64,000 nucleotides of DNA from Oikopleura dioica (taxonomy: Eukaryota; Chordata; Appendicularia; Copelata; Oikopleuridae), in contig OU015568.1 in assembly GCA_907165135.1 (NCBI GenBank), positions 14,829,208 to 14,893,207 on the forward strand, given 5' to 3'. The position numbers and the translations under genes were made by a program. The notes beneath the pieces were generated by a model, which did no database searches, was not told where the DNA came from, and saw nothing but the letters and a program-made list of their open reading frames with translations. This document shows, one piece after another, positions 49,165 through 61,896 of the stretch (positions within the stretch are counted from its first letter, which is position 1; each line of letters opens with the position of its first letter).

Positions 49165-52100
49165 ATGATAGAAGATTCATCTTCAGATGAGGAAGACGAG
49201 TTTCGCGACAGGTGGGAAAATAATCATAATTATTTAATTAAAAAATGAATCAGCATCACTGCGATTTCTAATAGTGGAAAAAAAAATACTTTCAACATAA
49301 ATTCAGTAGGCGCCATATTTTCCGACAACGAGAACTGCATAAAAAATCCATTATAAATTATTATTTATAAATTATAATAAATAGTTTAAATAATAAAAAG
49401 GACAAATTTGAGACCATGGTTTATTAATTTTATAAATAAAATATTTGTTATTTTATAAAATTTTAAAAAATTACTTAATGATAGCATGCTGATTCTCCTC
49501 CATGATTGCATTTAAATGAGACTTGCCTATTATTTCTTGAAATTCGTCTTGGAAAGAATCTTGAATAATAAGTTAAGCAATAAGAAAGAGAGACATTTTT
49601 AATAATTGCATTCATGCGTCATTGACGCACTGTGCGACATGAATATATAAACTCGCTTCAAGTTGATCAATTAATCTTTCAGAGTCTTCGAGCCCGTTGG
49701 AACTCGAACAAGCAGTTCCCCGTCTCAGTCTATTACAGTCGATGGGTTTTCCATTTCTTCGTCAGGAACTGGGCTCGTTACGGTTTAAAATTAGGGTCCC
49801 TGGGGGATGTGTTGTTTCGACTTGAGAATGACACGAGATATCACATTTATTTCAATCAGAATGCAAGCAAATAGCAAAAAGGGGGAGGTGAGGGATTATA
49901 AATATTTATCTTAATTAATATCCGATCTCAATGATTCAGATTTATTGCGCAAACATTAGCAGCTGCAAAACCACATAAATATTAAAAGTAGAGGGTAGAT
50001 AGGGTTAGTTTGATTGAAATTCTGTTTGATTTTTGCCCTTCAAGTCACAGTAAGAAAATTTTCTTTGGGCAGTCGTCTATGGAAATCGATGTAACAGTGA
50101 ATGGATCAGTGAGATGTCAGTCAGCCCGATTTTATGCCATAATTTATCACTGCATCTAATAAAGCTGATACCCGAGCCCTTAAAAAGATCACCACTCTGA
50201 TGAACCCGTTGCTAATGGATTTTCCGACTTGACTCTAAGGAAAAAGTCGACATAAGCTTATGTTGCTTGCAATGTTCAGTGATTTTGACTTTTTGAGCAG
50301 TAACACTGGGACGAACAGTAACACAACCGCCACGGATTTTTCCTCGAAAACACAGACAATCGGAAAAGAGAAAACAGAACAACTGGTAAATGGAAGAAAG
50401 AGTAGCACGCCGAGTGGGAAGATGTCAGATCAACAGCAGGAGTACCAAGCGATTTTGCAAGCTCCAGACGACGAAGAAAAACAAAGAGAGATAGCGAAGA
50501 AACGGATTCAGCTCTATGTCTTTTGTCTCAGAGCCATTGCGTATCCATTTAATGCAAAGGTAAAATAGCCGCAGTTCTAACTCATTTATCCGTTGATCTA
50601 CCATTGAAAGTGCTGAATTAATTATACTTGATCCCCGCTGGCATATGCCCCGTGAGAGGTTCATCGGCTCAGCTTCTAAAAAGTAGAGCGTCTAAAAAAA
50701 TCTCATTTTATTTTTCGGTCTTCGATCCAGCATAGAATCATTATTTTAGCAACCAACAGATCTGGTCCGACGGCAATGCAAGATCACCCCCCAACAACTC
50801 GAAGTCATCCGCGAGCGATTCCACTCCTTCCTCGCTGGCCATTCAAATATCGTCGCCGACGAAGCCTTTTTCAACGCGATGCAAAGTTTTTACGAAGTAT
50901 TTATGCAAAGCCCTCGGATCAATCGAATGGTTGAATCTGGCGGCGCCACTGCTTCGGATTTCCGAGAAGTGTTCAAAACGAATGTGCAGAAAAGAATCAA
51001 CTTGCTTCCTGAAATTGATGGAATGGGCAAAGACAACTTGATCCACAGTTGGCTGACAAAGTTCGACGCAATTTACTTTGGCGAAGATGAGTCGGCCGTC
51101 GATGGCAAGCGAAAACGTGCCAAAGAAACTGCTCAATCCGAGCTCATCCTCACCAAAGAGCAATTATACGATATGTTTCAATATATTCTCGGCATTCAAC
51201 GATACGAGCATCAGCAACTTGCGCAAGGGTGTCAGGTAAGAAAAGATTACAAGAGGCTTTATAAAAGATTGTCGATTAAAAATTGAAATTGATTGTCGTA
51301 AATTATCGATTAATCATCAAAAATACGCCCCTAATTGTCAATTTTCGATTTAAAAATCGACAGTCTCATTGAAATCTTAAAAATTGACAACTTTTAGCAT
51401 ATTTTTCGACGAATTATCGACAATTTACGAGGCTAAATATCGATTTTTAATTAACAATCATGGAAGAGCCTGTATAAACAGAAGTAGCGTTTTTGTTATT
51501 CGAGTCGGGTAGATGATCGCTGTGGCGATTTCAGAAGATTGACGGTTTCTTCCAACTCGCTGAAGCCTCGGTCTCGGTTTTCCTTGAGCTTGGAGGAGGC
51601 TTAGCATTTGTGCGTGAATTAATGAATTATTAATGAAAAAAGTCAAGTTGGTTCCTTGCTAGCCATTCCTTGTTGAGAAGAGTTAGAGCTGATTGACTAT
51701 TTATCGGGCTGTTATTTTTCTAACACCCCTTTATTCCCACCTATTGAACTCGCTCTCGCTTTAAAATTAAAATATTTTCAACTGAGGTTGATTTAAATTA
51801 TTATTCACGCCCGAATGCCTTTCTGCGGGTTTCACCTGCTGTGTGGTCGTTGTTGCGTCGCCATGAATACTGAAAAATAATTAAAAGCACTGCATTCGGG
51901 CGAAAAATAAAAGCGATAAATCGAGCTAAAAAAGAAGAAGCGCGCGGGAATTGGGAGAAAATTACCTATTAATGAGGTCGTCGATCAGTTCAAGTTCGCC
52001 CTTAGTGTCGGCGACATCCTTTTCGGTTTGGAGCAGACGATTGCGGAATCGCTCGTTGTCCGCGATTAGCGCATCGTTCCGTCTAATCAGGATTTCTTTC

Positions 52101-55100
52101 TCGCCTCAGAAATTGCTATAGATTTGATCAATAGGGGAACATGGAAAAAATGGAATTTTCCTGGAGGAAATCAAGGAAGAGAATCGGCTTTTCTATAACA
52201 TTTCCTTGAATAGCTAATTGCTTGGAATGCGCCTCCTTGAGCTCTTCTTTCACTGCCTGCGTCCTTGAAAACGTTAATCCCGTGAAATCAAGCAATTTTA
52301 TTTACCTCAAATTAGCGCGCTTTACATCTTCTTTTAGCTTTTGAACTTGCTTCTCCTTGATTTCCATCATTTCTTCGGCGCAGCAGAGCTCTTCAAGTTT
52401 GCTTTTTCGCTTCTTGATCGACTCTAACATGTAATTGTCGACGACTACTATGAGCGAAAATTGCCGGTTTTCTTACCTTTGAGAGTGTCGTTTTTTCCGC
52501 ACAAGGTGGCGATTTCTTTGTCTTTATTTCTTTCAAGTTCGTTCTGAGTTTGATCATGGTTAGCCGTTAAGGGAGGGGTCGACGAGAATTTTTTCAGGTG
52601 TGATCGTAATTTCGCGTATACACATGGTCTGTGCATGAATCTTATATTTTGGAATCTACAGATCCTCACGAATCTGTTGAGCCTAAAATCATTCGATAAA
52701 AATAAGATTTAGGGGTTGAAATTAAGAAAAATGTAAAAAAAATGACTATTTTTTGTGCATTTTCGCGAAAATGCCCCTACTTTGACGGCATTTTTGACCG
52801 ATTTTTTCTGGCCAAAATTTTTTCTACTTCTCGCCGGTTAAATTTTTCAACCCTTTTCTATTTGCCAGTAAATTCAGATTTTGCCTATCTGATCAGGTTT
52901 TCCCGCATTTTTGGTCACGGAAATCCTGATTCTCGTCGACCCCCTCCTTAAAGATTCAACATAATAGACTTTAGGGTGAAACAGCCGTTAGAAAAACGAA
53001 TCTTAGATTGATAGAGAGCCTTAATGAATGATGGAAATCGGATAAAAACTCGTTAATATTAGATTTGAAGTCAGATCTGAACGATTTCCTGAGCGTAGCC
53101 ATCAGCTTGTTCACATGTTCTTGGTAAATCCTCAAATCTGAAACAAAAGAAAATGTTATTTATGAAAGACTTGGGTCAAAGGCTGACAGCGGGGCAATAA
53201 GTAGCGCTCACCTGTAGTGACAGTAGCGTGATGAGCTGCGGCATCAGCTCGCATTTCTGCTGCGATCTTCTTTGGTGAGATTCCTGACATTTGCGGCATT
53301 TCTCTGGCGTCGTTGTTGAATGTGGGGTAAATGAGGGCACGCGAGTTTGAACAGTCCGAGAGGGGAAGATATTGATAGAGTAGAAAGTTGTGTACAAATG
53401 CAATGGGATAAAAAGAATTCTAGAAATAATTTACAATTTGATTTAGCTTGAAAATGGGGATGAACAAGCTGCGGCGATAAGAAGGGAGCTGGATGGTCGA
53501 CGACAATATTGTGATAAGGTAAATACAGATGCAAGAAAAAAATCAATAAAATAAGCTAAAATTTTGGTATCTGTCAATAAGAACAGTTCCATTTACGAGT
53601 CTAACGGACCAAATCTAACGTAATCGCTATCAATCAGGTAGAGGCAAAAATATACTAAAATGCAGCGCAAGATAAAATATCAAATACAGTATGAGCGAAA
53701 CTCTTCAATAAAGCCCATTCACGTCGCATTTTTCTTCTTTCGTAAATATTTTTCTCGATTGGAAAAACACTGTTTTTGTGGGTCTGATTTTTTGGACTAA
53801 AATTGGATGACTGTATATTATACAGTGTATAACAAAAAAATTAAATGGCCACGTAGCTTTGATTTGAAGCCTTTGAATTTTCGACATATCCGATCTCTAA
53901 GATGATTCCGATAAGCAATGAATGGGCTCATGGAATGTAGCTCATTTTAAGAAATGATATCCAGGATATCATATCCTTCATCTGATGAAGTTTATCATAC
54001 AATACGTAGTGTACAACTTTTCAATCAAGAATTTAGGTGATGCGGGATAGAAAGTTTCCCAAGTTTCTCGTTCCCGATGGGAAGAGTCAACTCGAATGGA
54101 ACAAAATCTACGTCGAGGAGTTACGGCAGGCCGTCAACGTCCTCATGCAGAATTTGGAATCGATGCCAGTCACGAAACGATTGGAAAACGCAACGTACGG
54201 AGCTCGGGCACTTCAAAACATGTCCGGAGTGGTGAAGCCTTTGTCGAGAATCGACAAAGTCAGCGAAACGGACGACTCTACTTTGGCCAAGAGCCATATT
54301 AGCTTGATGTTCACGATAGAACTTGTCGTCCAGGTATGTTTCTACAAGCCTTCTTGCCAGTAATCAATTATTAAAAGGAAGTGACAAATATCAAAAACGC
54401 CGATGCCAAGCGCAAAGTGTACTGCACGATGGAAATGGACGGTGGCGAGAAAATGGCGACAGATGCGGTTCCCTCTACCGGAGCAAAATGGGATTGCCAA
54501 GCCGATTTTCGCTCGAACCAGATTCGGCCTTGTCTGAAAGTCAAATTGTTTCAAAAGTCGAAGAACAAGCTGGCGATTGAGGACAAAGAACTGGGTCGCG
54601 TTTTGATCAAGCCTTTGCCAAACACGCCGACTTGTACGGAGTGGTACACGATGTATACAGGTCAAAAGAATAAACCCGAAGCAGATTGCGCTAGAATACG
54701 ACTTGGTATTCGAATCGACAAGCCTGCGAATCTGAAACACTGTGGATATCTCTACGCTCAAGGAAAACAAGCTTGGAAGAAGTGGAAGATGCGCTTTTTC
54801 GCTCTTGTCCAAGTTTCGCAGTACACATTCGCCATGTGTTCTTTTCAAGAAAGAAAGACAGAGCCTCATGAAATGGTCCAGCTGGATGGATTCACCGTAG
54901 ATTACAGTCTTCCAGAGCCAGGTCTTGAAGGAGGAAATGTCTTTTTCAACGCGATGAAGGAGTCGGATTCGATTATCTTTTCTTGCCAAGGAATTGGTCT
55001 TTTTTCATTTTTTGTTCTCCATTTGTATTCAATTAAATTTCGCCAGAAATAGACCACAATCAAAGACGACGAAGACCGCAATTTATGGGTTCAAGCAATT

Positions 55101-58100
55101 TACCGCGCAACTGGACAGAGCTATAAACCACAAATCCCTTCCAATAATACGCCAAAGTTGAGACCCACATCGATCGAGGCAATTTCCACCTCAAACGCGG
55201 CTACAACAAATAGTTCAAGTTCAAGCAAAACGCTTCCGAAGAATCCATATCTAGACGAGTTTATTCAAATTGATCCGACTTCTTGCGATCAAACGCTGCT
55301 TTTTGAAGATCTTCTCCGGGAAACACTCAGGTAAACCCTGAGGGCGAAGCCCCTGCGTTAGGCTTAGGCTTAGGGGTTAGGGTTAGCGTTAGGGTTACGA
55401 CTGGGTAACTCCGTAACAAATTCTAGACGTTTCTCTCGTTGTTACCTGCTAATAGACGATGCTATAGTAGAAAAGGATAAGCCACTGTCGCACTGGCGTC
55501 ACTAATCCGGCTTTAGGCATCGGTTAAATGACCAGTATGCATGTTTGGGATGGCTCAGCCCTGGCCAACTTTTCCTCATGGACGAATACTGCGCTCGCTA
55601 CGGCGTACGCGGCGTAATTCGCCAAATCCTGTATCTGAACGAGCTACTGGATCACGCGGAAAAGGGATCAATGATTGACCCAACACTGCTGCATTACTGC
55701 TACGCGTACATTTCTTCCCACAACTTTGGCAACAGCCCTGAAGGATACCAAACAGTCACGGTCAACGAAATGGCGCAGTTCTACTCTGTCAGGGAGCGAC
55801 TTCAGGCATACTTGGAATCTCAACTTGCGAACATTCGATATTCATTCCCATTCGGCAGACCTGAGGGAGCACTGAAAGCGACTCTCTCCCTTCTGGAACG
55901 GGTAATTAAACCAAATTACTTTCCCCTGCAACTGACGTCGTTACTTTTTCATCAACGCCTTCAGGTTTTGATGAACGACCTTTCAACCCAAGTCCCCGTG
56001 GAAGAAATCAAAGGAATCGTGACGGCGAATTTGGAGAAAGCGGCGAAGTTGAATTTTGCCCAAGTCCAACAGGAATCACGCCTGGAGGGTAAGTCTGTCG
56101 AAAAATAGCGCCACCTATGCCGAACCAAGCAAGGTGCCGTGTGTGCCCAAAACGGCAGTCCCTGCTTTTTAGGAATCCTAATTTTCCCGGATTGGTAAAA
56201 GCAAGGTCTTGGGGAAAATTGTTTGGAAAACACCGTTTTCCCCAAAATCACCCATTTACCAATCGAGAAATGCAAGACTTTTGGAAAAACAGGGCTGTCG
56301 AAAAAGCTAATCATTCTGTTGAATTTTTGCTGTTCCTCCATCCCGTGTGCCTAGGGCTGCCACATAAAAATCGGCCCAACTCAACCTCTTAGAATTCGAT
56401 TTTTCTAACCCTACCACGTTTTAGGGTAAGTCTTGAAGTTTTCCAGAAAAATAAAATTTTTCGAAATTTTAAGGGTGTAGCCCCCGAAAAATCGATTTTT
56501 TCGCATTTTTTTCGGTTTTTTTGCCTCCGGAGCCCGAATTTTCAACTTTTTTCAATTTTTATTTTGGGATCATCAAATTCAGGGCATTTAACAACCCCAG
56601 AGAGTGCAGCTCTGAAAAATTCAAATTTTTGCTTAGGAAATTTTTTTTTCAAAAAAATCGAAAATTATGATTTTCTTAAAAAAGCTTTCTTAAATAATTT
56701 AAATCATCAAAAAAGAGAGAAAACTGTTTAAAGTTTAAACAGTTTTCTCTCTTTTTTGACTTTTTTAAACTTTAAACTGAATCAGAACCTATGAAAAAGC
56801 CCGAGTCTGGCCCCTGAGATAATTTAACAATTCAGACATAAATTTAAGAAAATATCAACGAAAACCATAACAGAGCTTAAAATTTGGATAATATTGATTT
56901 TAACATCCAATGGAGGTGGGTGGGGTTGGGGACGAAACTGAGAATGATCAACTCAGATTTCCCAGCCTTTGTCAAGCCCCTTAAATTAAGAAATCAAGGA
57001 ACGGGGCTAAGACGGCCCGAAGGGCCGTCAAGCCCCTTAAATTAAGAAATCAAGGAACGGGGCTGAGACGGCCCGAAGGGCCGTCAAGCCCCTTAAATTA
57101 AGAAATCAAGGAATGGGGCTGAGACGGCCCGAAGGGCCGTCAAGCCCCTTAAATTAAGAAATCAAGGAATGGGGCTGAGACGGCCCGAAGGGCCGTCAAG
57201 CCCCTTAAATTAAGAAATCAAGGAACGGGGCTGAGACGGCCCGAAAAATATTTTTTTGACCCAAAAAATAAAGTCAAAATTGTTTTAAAAAAATTTGAAA
57301 AAAAAAAATGAAATTTTTCGAAAAAATAAAATTTTCTATCCATTTTTTTAGCGACCATGGTTGATCATACTTTTAGCTGCACTCACTGTTGATGCGTTAG
57401 CTTCTGTTCTTTCAAAATCAAGAAAGAAAACAAAAAAATTCAATATCACGTGACTCCGCTGGCCATTTTGATGATTTTTGGCTATTTTGGCTATTTTTCG
57501 GACTTTTTGGCTCATTTTTCTCAAAAAAACTCCATTATGTATCATTATTTTTCTGCTTTATATGATTCTACTAATCACGTAGAATATTCCAGGGGGTTTC
57601 GGGGGTTTAGGGGGTCCGATTTTTATGTGGCAGCCCTACGTGTGCCTGAAAATTCCGTGTCAACTATTTTTTCTTTTCTTTGAAAAAGTTGTAACATTTT
57701 CACCCTCGCCGTAACATTTTCTCACGCTTCTGCCATCTTGTGCTCAAAACTAAAAAAATAATAATCTTTTTCTTGCCTAGCGCTTTACGCGAAGCTGAGC
57801 AGACTTAGAAGGACTGAGGTAGATACAGTAATGTGAGCTCTAAGGTGGCTAACGAGCATTTTTAATTCAAGGTTGATACGGGCGCTTTGGCCGAAGAGGT
57901 GCATCCAATTCATAGGGCACGGGGTGGATGAATAAGCCACGGATTACGCGAGCGAGTTTTTTTGCAGGGAGAATTGAGTTTTGTGGTCAAATTAGACACC
58001 ATTTTCCAATTATCCTACCTGGCCAACTGACGCGTTCCGTTTTGCTGTCTTTGATTTTAACCTATTTTGCGTGTCTAGCAGTTCTACAAGAAGGGAACAA

Positions 58101-59776
58101 GATCTTAGATTATGACGTGATCCTTTCCACCCCCGAAAAACGACTAGACGAGCTTGTTCATCTTGCTGAGTTGTGTATAGAAGTTCATCAGCAAAATGAA
58201 GAGTACCATGCCGAGGTGACCAGAAATTCCTTTTCCACCAAAGTTACTTTCTTCTTTTAGGGTCGCGAAGCATTCACGTGGTTTCCGATGGCAATGCGAG
58301 ACCATAATGAGCTTTTTTGGTTTCAATTTTCGGTCGAGATGGATTTGATCCTCGAAGCACAGCCTTCCGATTGCTGGGACTCGTTTCCGCTTTTCCAGCT
58401 TCTGAATGATTTCTTTGCTTCATCCGGTCACGTGCTGTTCAAAGGAAGATTTCACAAGCATCTCATGGATGTCTACGCGCCAATGGTCATTCGCTACATA
58501 GGTAAACTTGAATAAGAATGCCAAATAAATTAGTTAGTTCGTCAAAATTTGCGTCCAAGATATCTTGTTTCAAAAATGACGTTTCAAATTTAGATCTAAT
58601 GGAAACTTCCATCGCCCAGGCAGTTTATCGGGGCCTTGAAAATGAAACCTGGCAGCCTTGTCAATACGGTTCTCAGACTACGGACGATGTAAGCAGCAAT
58701 CTTATAAACAGAAACGTCAACGGCTTCATTTAGGTTTTATGGAAGCTCGACGCGTTGCAAACCTTCATTTTCGATTTACACTGGCCTGAAGACGTTTTCG
58801 CGACGCATTTGCAGAGTCGGCTGAAGGTCATGGCGAATGACATGATTCACTCGATTATAAATAATATTTTGGAGAAGATGGAGGTCTCTGGAAGGATCGT
58901 TTTCAATCAGCAAGATTTCAGGCCAAAATTAGAAATAATAGCTATCAAATTTGAGACATTTTTGAAAACAAAACTAAGAAATTTGTCGAAATCATCGACA
59001 ATGCGAATTCCAATTTCCATCATCGTCATGTTAAATTCCGTCAACGACTGCCAAAAGCGCTTTCTCAAGCTTTGCGGCTCGACAGAAGCGATGGTCAGTA
59101 GTGGAATGAAGGGAATCGACACGGATGAAACGATGGTTGACCTTGAAAACTGCCAGAAAAATGCGGTTGGGACGATTATTGAAAGTCTGATGAGAGTGAT
59201 GGAGACGACGCTGAATAAACTTGGCAGATATGATGAAGGGTCGTTGACCAAGACTTTCCTGAGCTTTACGAAGCCGAGTATGGATACGGCAAATTCATTT
59301 ATTCAGGTTTATTGTTAAAATTGAACACAAAATTGATTTTTAATTTAGTTCATTCGTCAAAATCAAGACATCATCAGAGAAAAAATCAACGATGAAGATG
59401 TCGTCGAAGAGTTTTTCAGCGAATGGTAAAAATTTCCCTTTCCATCCTCTTTTCTATCGCCTCTTTAGGTACACAGCCTACCTCAAAGCCCTGAACGAGT
59501 GGCTCAAGACTCGCGCGGGCACTTCCCTAAATGTGCACCAGCTCAAGTCGCTGATAAAAATATTTAAAAAGATGACAAAAGACTTCGAGCTCCAAGGAGT
59601 CCTCAATGTTCGCGACGAGCCTTATGGAAATATTGCTGTAAGAAAATCTTTTGATTGCTGAATTATTATCAATTTTTTAGAATCGCCTGAAAGTCGAAGA
59701 AGCAACAGCTTCCGTTACCCAAGGACCTTTGGGTGAAGGAGTTTCGATGGAGGATTCTGACGGAGAAGGAAGCTAG
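49165..59776 (+). CDS. Cadps: Calcium-dependent activator protein for secretion (CADPS/CAPS)
   Basis: Exons: 49165-49211 (MIEDSSSDEEDEF), 49683-49782, about 50262-50559, 50750-51235, 54037-54333, 54378-about 55014, 55053-55330, 55517-55901, 55965-56088, 58079-58215, 58261-58501, 58594-58688, 58734-59306, 59349-59425, 59469-59637 and 59681-59776. Nearly every segment matches CAPS in order: LQLYVFCLRAIAYPFNAK-type start, DEAFFNAM, SELILTKEQLYDMFQYILGI, RKFPKF, C2-like KVYCTMEMDGGEK, PH-domain WKKWKMRFFALVQVSQYTFA and TVDYSLPEPGLEGG, YACLGWLSPGQ, MUN-region DSFPLFQLLNDFF and LQGVLN, and an acidic tail MEDSDGEGS. CAPS primes dense-core vesicles by binding PIP2 and syntaxin. A segment that follows GCQ in vertebrate CAPS was not found between 51235 and 54037. 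The donor of the PH exon and the second-third exon join are uncertain. Confidence 0.92.
51767..53299 (-). CDS. Coiled-coil protein nested in a CADPS intron, about 219 residues
   Basis: Seven minus-strand exons: 53299-53212 (MPQMSGISPKKIAAEMRA), 53137-53052, 52543-52477, 52423-52306, 52263-52205, 52104-51966 and 51869-51767. All phases agree. The protein is mostly heptad-like Glu/Lys/Leu sequence (NELERNKDKEIATLCGKNDT, KKRKSKLEELCCAEEM, ADNERFRNRLLQTEKDVADT) with a short Thr/Gln tail ending LKIF. Two introns start with GA rather than GT (53051-52544 and 52204-52105), yet phase is exact. The whole gene lies within the 51236-54036 CADPS intron on the opposite strand. The function is not recognised; coiled-coil composition suggests a structural or cytoskeletal role. 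Confidence 0.65.
52567..52952. repeat. Inverted-repeat element in an intron of the nested gene
   Basis: TTAAGGGAGGGGTCGACGAG at 52567 faces CTCGTCGACCCCCTCCTTAA at about 52933-52952, enclosing AT-rich sequence. MITE-like, inside the GA-AG intron 52544-53051. Confidence 0.6.
53325..54036. other. Remainder of the CADPS intron
   Basis: No further exon seen on either strand; a short palindrome GATATCCAGGATATCATATC lies near 53958. The region upstream of 53299 is the presumed promoter of the nested gene. Confidence 0.4.
55358..55397. repeat. Degenerate TTAGGG tract in a CADPS intron
   Basis: GTTAGGCTTAGGCTTAGGGG continues into three TTAGGG-like units (one TTAGCG). It lies 28 n after the donor at 55331. 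Confidence 0.75.
56706..56761. repeat. Long perfect-type palindrome
   Basis: AAAAAAGAGAGAAAACTGTT is followed by TAAAGTTTA and then the exact reverse complement, AACAGTTTTCTCTCTTTTTT, about 50 n in all. Inside the hAT-like element. Confidence 0.8.
56972..57243. repeat. Tandem repeat, 56-n unit, about 4.9 copies
   Basis: The unit runs from TCAAGCCCCTTAAATTAAGA to GACGGCCCGAAGGGCCG; copies differ at only two sites (CGGGG/TGGGG and CTAAG/CTGAG). Each unit also contains the palindrome CGGCCCGAAGGGCCG. Inside the hAT-like element. Confidence 0.9.
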
Positions 59777-60184
59777 TCTTGTTTAAAAAAGGATAAATTC
59801 GTAAACTGCCCAATTCTGCTCAAATAAATCTGCTCACAAAAGTACTTTCTCAATAACTACCATTGTCTCGTTGTTTATTACCAGAACTTCTGGTCCAGAA
59901 GGTCGTACACTATGAGTCGTTAGTTTTACTATTGCTAGTTTTATTGTTGAGTTTTTTTTGTGCAACTTAAGTAAATTTATTACCGGAAGATTATACATCC
60001 TTGAACAAAAAGACACTTTTTTCTTACACCGATCTATCTTTATCAACAGAGATGGGAATGAAGACAATGAAGAATGCATTTTATACAGGTAATTAATTGC
60101 CAAGTTTCTTGAGCACGGCGGGGGCGCTGTTAATTTCATCCATGAATAAGGATCACACCTCGCTTCTACCGCCTCTCGCCCCGC
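59777..60184. other. Intergenic between CADPS and the sulfotransferase gene
   Basis: AT-rich, with AATAAA at 59823 as a likely CADPS polyadenylation signal. No gene seen. Confidence 0.5.
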
Positions 60185-61739
60185 ATGAATTTAACCCTCC
60201 CAAAGTATATTTTTCTAGGCCTGTCGATATGCTTTATTTTAATCTTGGTCAAAGAAAAAGAATATATTTTGAAGCTAAAAGAAGAGAGCTACTATGATCG
60301 AGCGGAACGAAAGCAGGAGATAAACTATGAAACAGAGAAGGGTTTTACGACGGCGAAGAGTCCAGCTGTAGAGAATGCCGAAGAAAATGAGATTCAAATG
60401 AAGTGGACGCCAAGTACCGAGGAGTGCAGACCAGTAGACAATTTTGTATTTCTGAAAAAGCACAAAGTCGCCAGCACCACTTTCAAAGCTATTTTTCGTA
60501 AATTTGCCAAGTACCGAGAGATTCCTCTTGAGCAAACTTTAATTGGGCCACAAGGTAGGTCTCGATGATAAACTGAAAATAAATGTAAAATTTGTCCATT
60601 TTTTTGCTTTCGTGGATTTTTTCTTTTCGAAAATTATCTCATTTTCAGGTGGATGTTATCCGGCGCGCATAAACGAGGACTGCTGGCCCAGACGTCATTA
60701 TCATCCGGCAAATGGGTTGACTTATCACTTTCGTTGGAACATAGAACAAGCTCACAAGATCTTTGATTTGAAAAACACAGCGATTTTTACGACAATCAGG
60801 AACCCGATGACTTGCTTTGAATCCGTCTACAATTACTTTTACTTCAAGCGATCGAGAAAATTGGATTATTCGTGCGATTCGCCTTGCTGGAACCGCCCGT
60901 TTTACCAATTCAACGGAGATAGATTGGGAATCTCCACCGGCGAATTCTTGGATTCCCTTCCGGAAAATTTCGACCCGACAGTTTCCAGAAATTTTCGAGC
61001 AAAGAACTTTCAATCGTTCGAACTTGGGCTAGACCATTTGAATGACGACCCTGCTTATATAAAATCGCAAATGGAGCTGCTGGAGACACAATTTGATCTT
61101 GTCATTATTCTAGAGCACTACATGGAATCGATCGTCCTTCTCAAACATCGCCTCTGCGTTCCTTACGAAATTTTGTACATCAAGGCGAAAAACACGGCGA
61201 GTTATACGCCACAGCCGCTGAACGAAAGACAACAAGCCACCTTCAACGAGTTTTTCAAGCAAGATCTCGAAATGTACAAATTCTTCAACGAGACTCTTCA
61301 CAAGAAAATCGACGCGTTTGGACGGGATCGAATGCGCGAGGAGATCATAATTGCAAAGAGAATATTTGAACAGTGTGCGAAGCTCTCTGACGAGCATAAA
61401 AATGCATGCAAAATTAAAAGACCTGAAAGTGAACCACCGGTATGATAACTTTTCCTGACAGTTTTATCTAAATTTCAGGCAAATATAACTAGCGAAATCG
61501 TCCAATACCCGTCCCTTGACCCGAAGATCTACCTCAAATACATGGACGAAAACTTTGGACACTGCTCTAATCCGTCTAGTTCTTATGGAAAAATCAAATC
61601 TATTCACGAAACGGGAGTTTTCCACAGTACATGTCGATCTATTGACCAACCTCTGCGATCAAACTTTGGTGATTACATTAAAAGTACTGTAGAGTTGGGA
61701 GACAAAGTCGATAACTATACGAATATAATAAATTCTTAG
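60185..61739 (+). CDS. Galactose-3-O-sulfotransferase-like enzyme (type II Golgi protein)
   Basis: Exons 60185-60554, 60649-61439 and 61479-61739 in exact phase, about 474 residues. The start ATG gives a short cytoplasmic end and a signal anchor (YIFLGLSICFILILV), as in Golgi sulfotransferases. The 5'-phosphosulfate loop reads FLKKHKVASTTFKAIFRKF and the 3'-phosphate region TTIRNPMTCFESVYNYF; these are the PAPS-binding signatures of the Gal3ST family. The enzyme would transfer sulfate from PAPS to galactose on glycolipids or glycans. Family members also lie at 63224 onward, so this is a local cluster. A Lys replaces the Thr usual in the LKTHKT loop. Confidence 0.8.
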
Positions 61740-61896
61740 CATTTTTGACTATGTTTGTTCAAATTAAGAGCTTTACTGTACAAGGTTTTAAAAACATGAA
61801 TATTTATTTTGATGAGTTGAAGTGATTCGCAGATTTCTCAACAAAAGAAAAAAATTGACTGATTACATGAAGATAAATTTATATTAATTGCATCTA

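Larger units (their letters stand above)
56352..57638. mobile_element. hAT-like non-autonomous element, 1.29 kb, in a CADPS intron
   Basis: Ends are the inverted repeat TAGGGCTGCCACATAAAAAT. Exact 8-bp target duplication CGTGTGCC at 56344-56351 and 57639-57646. TAGGG ends plus an 8-bp duplication are the hAT pattern. The interior carries a long palindrome, a five-copy 56-n tandem repeat and AT-rich DNA but no transposase. Confidence 0.85.
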
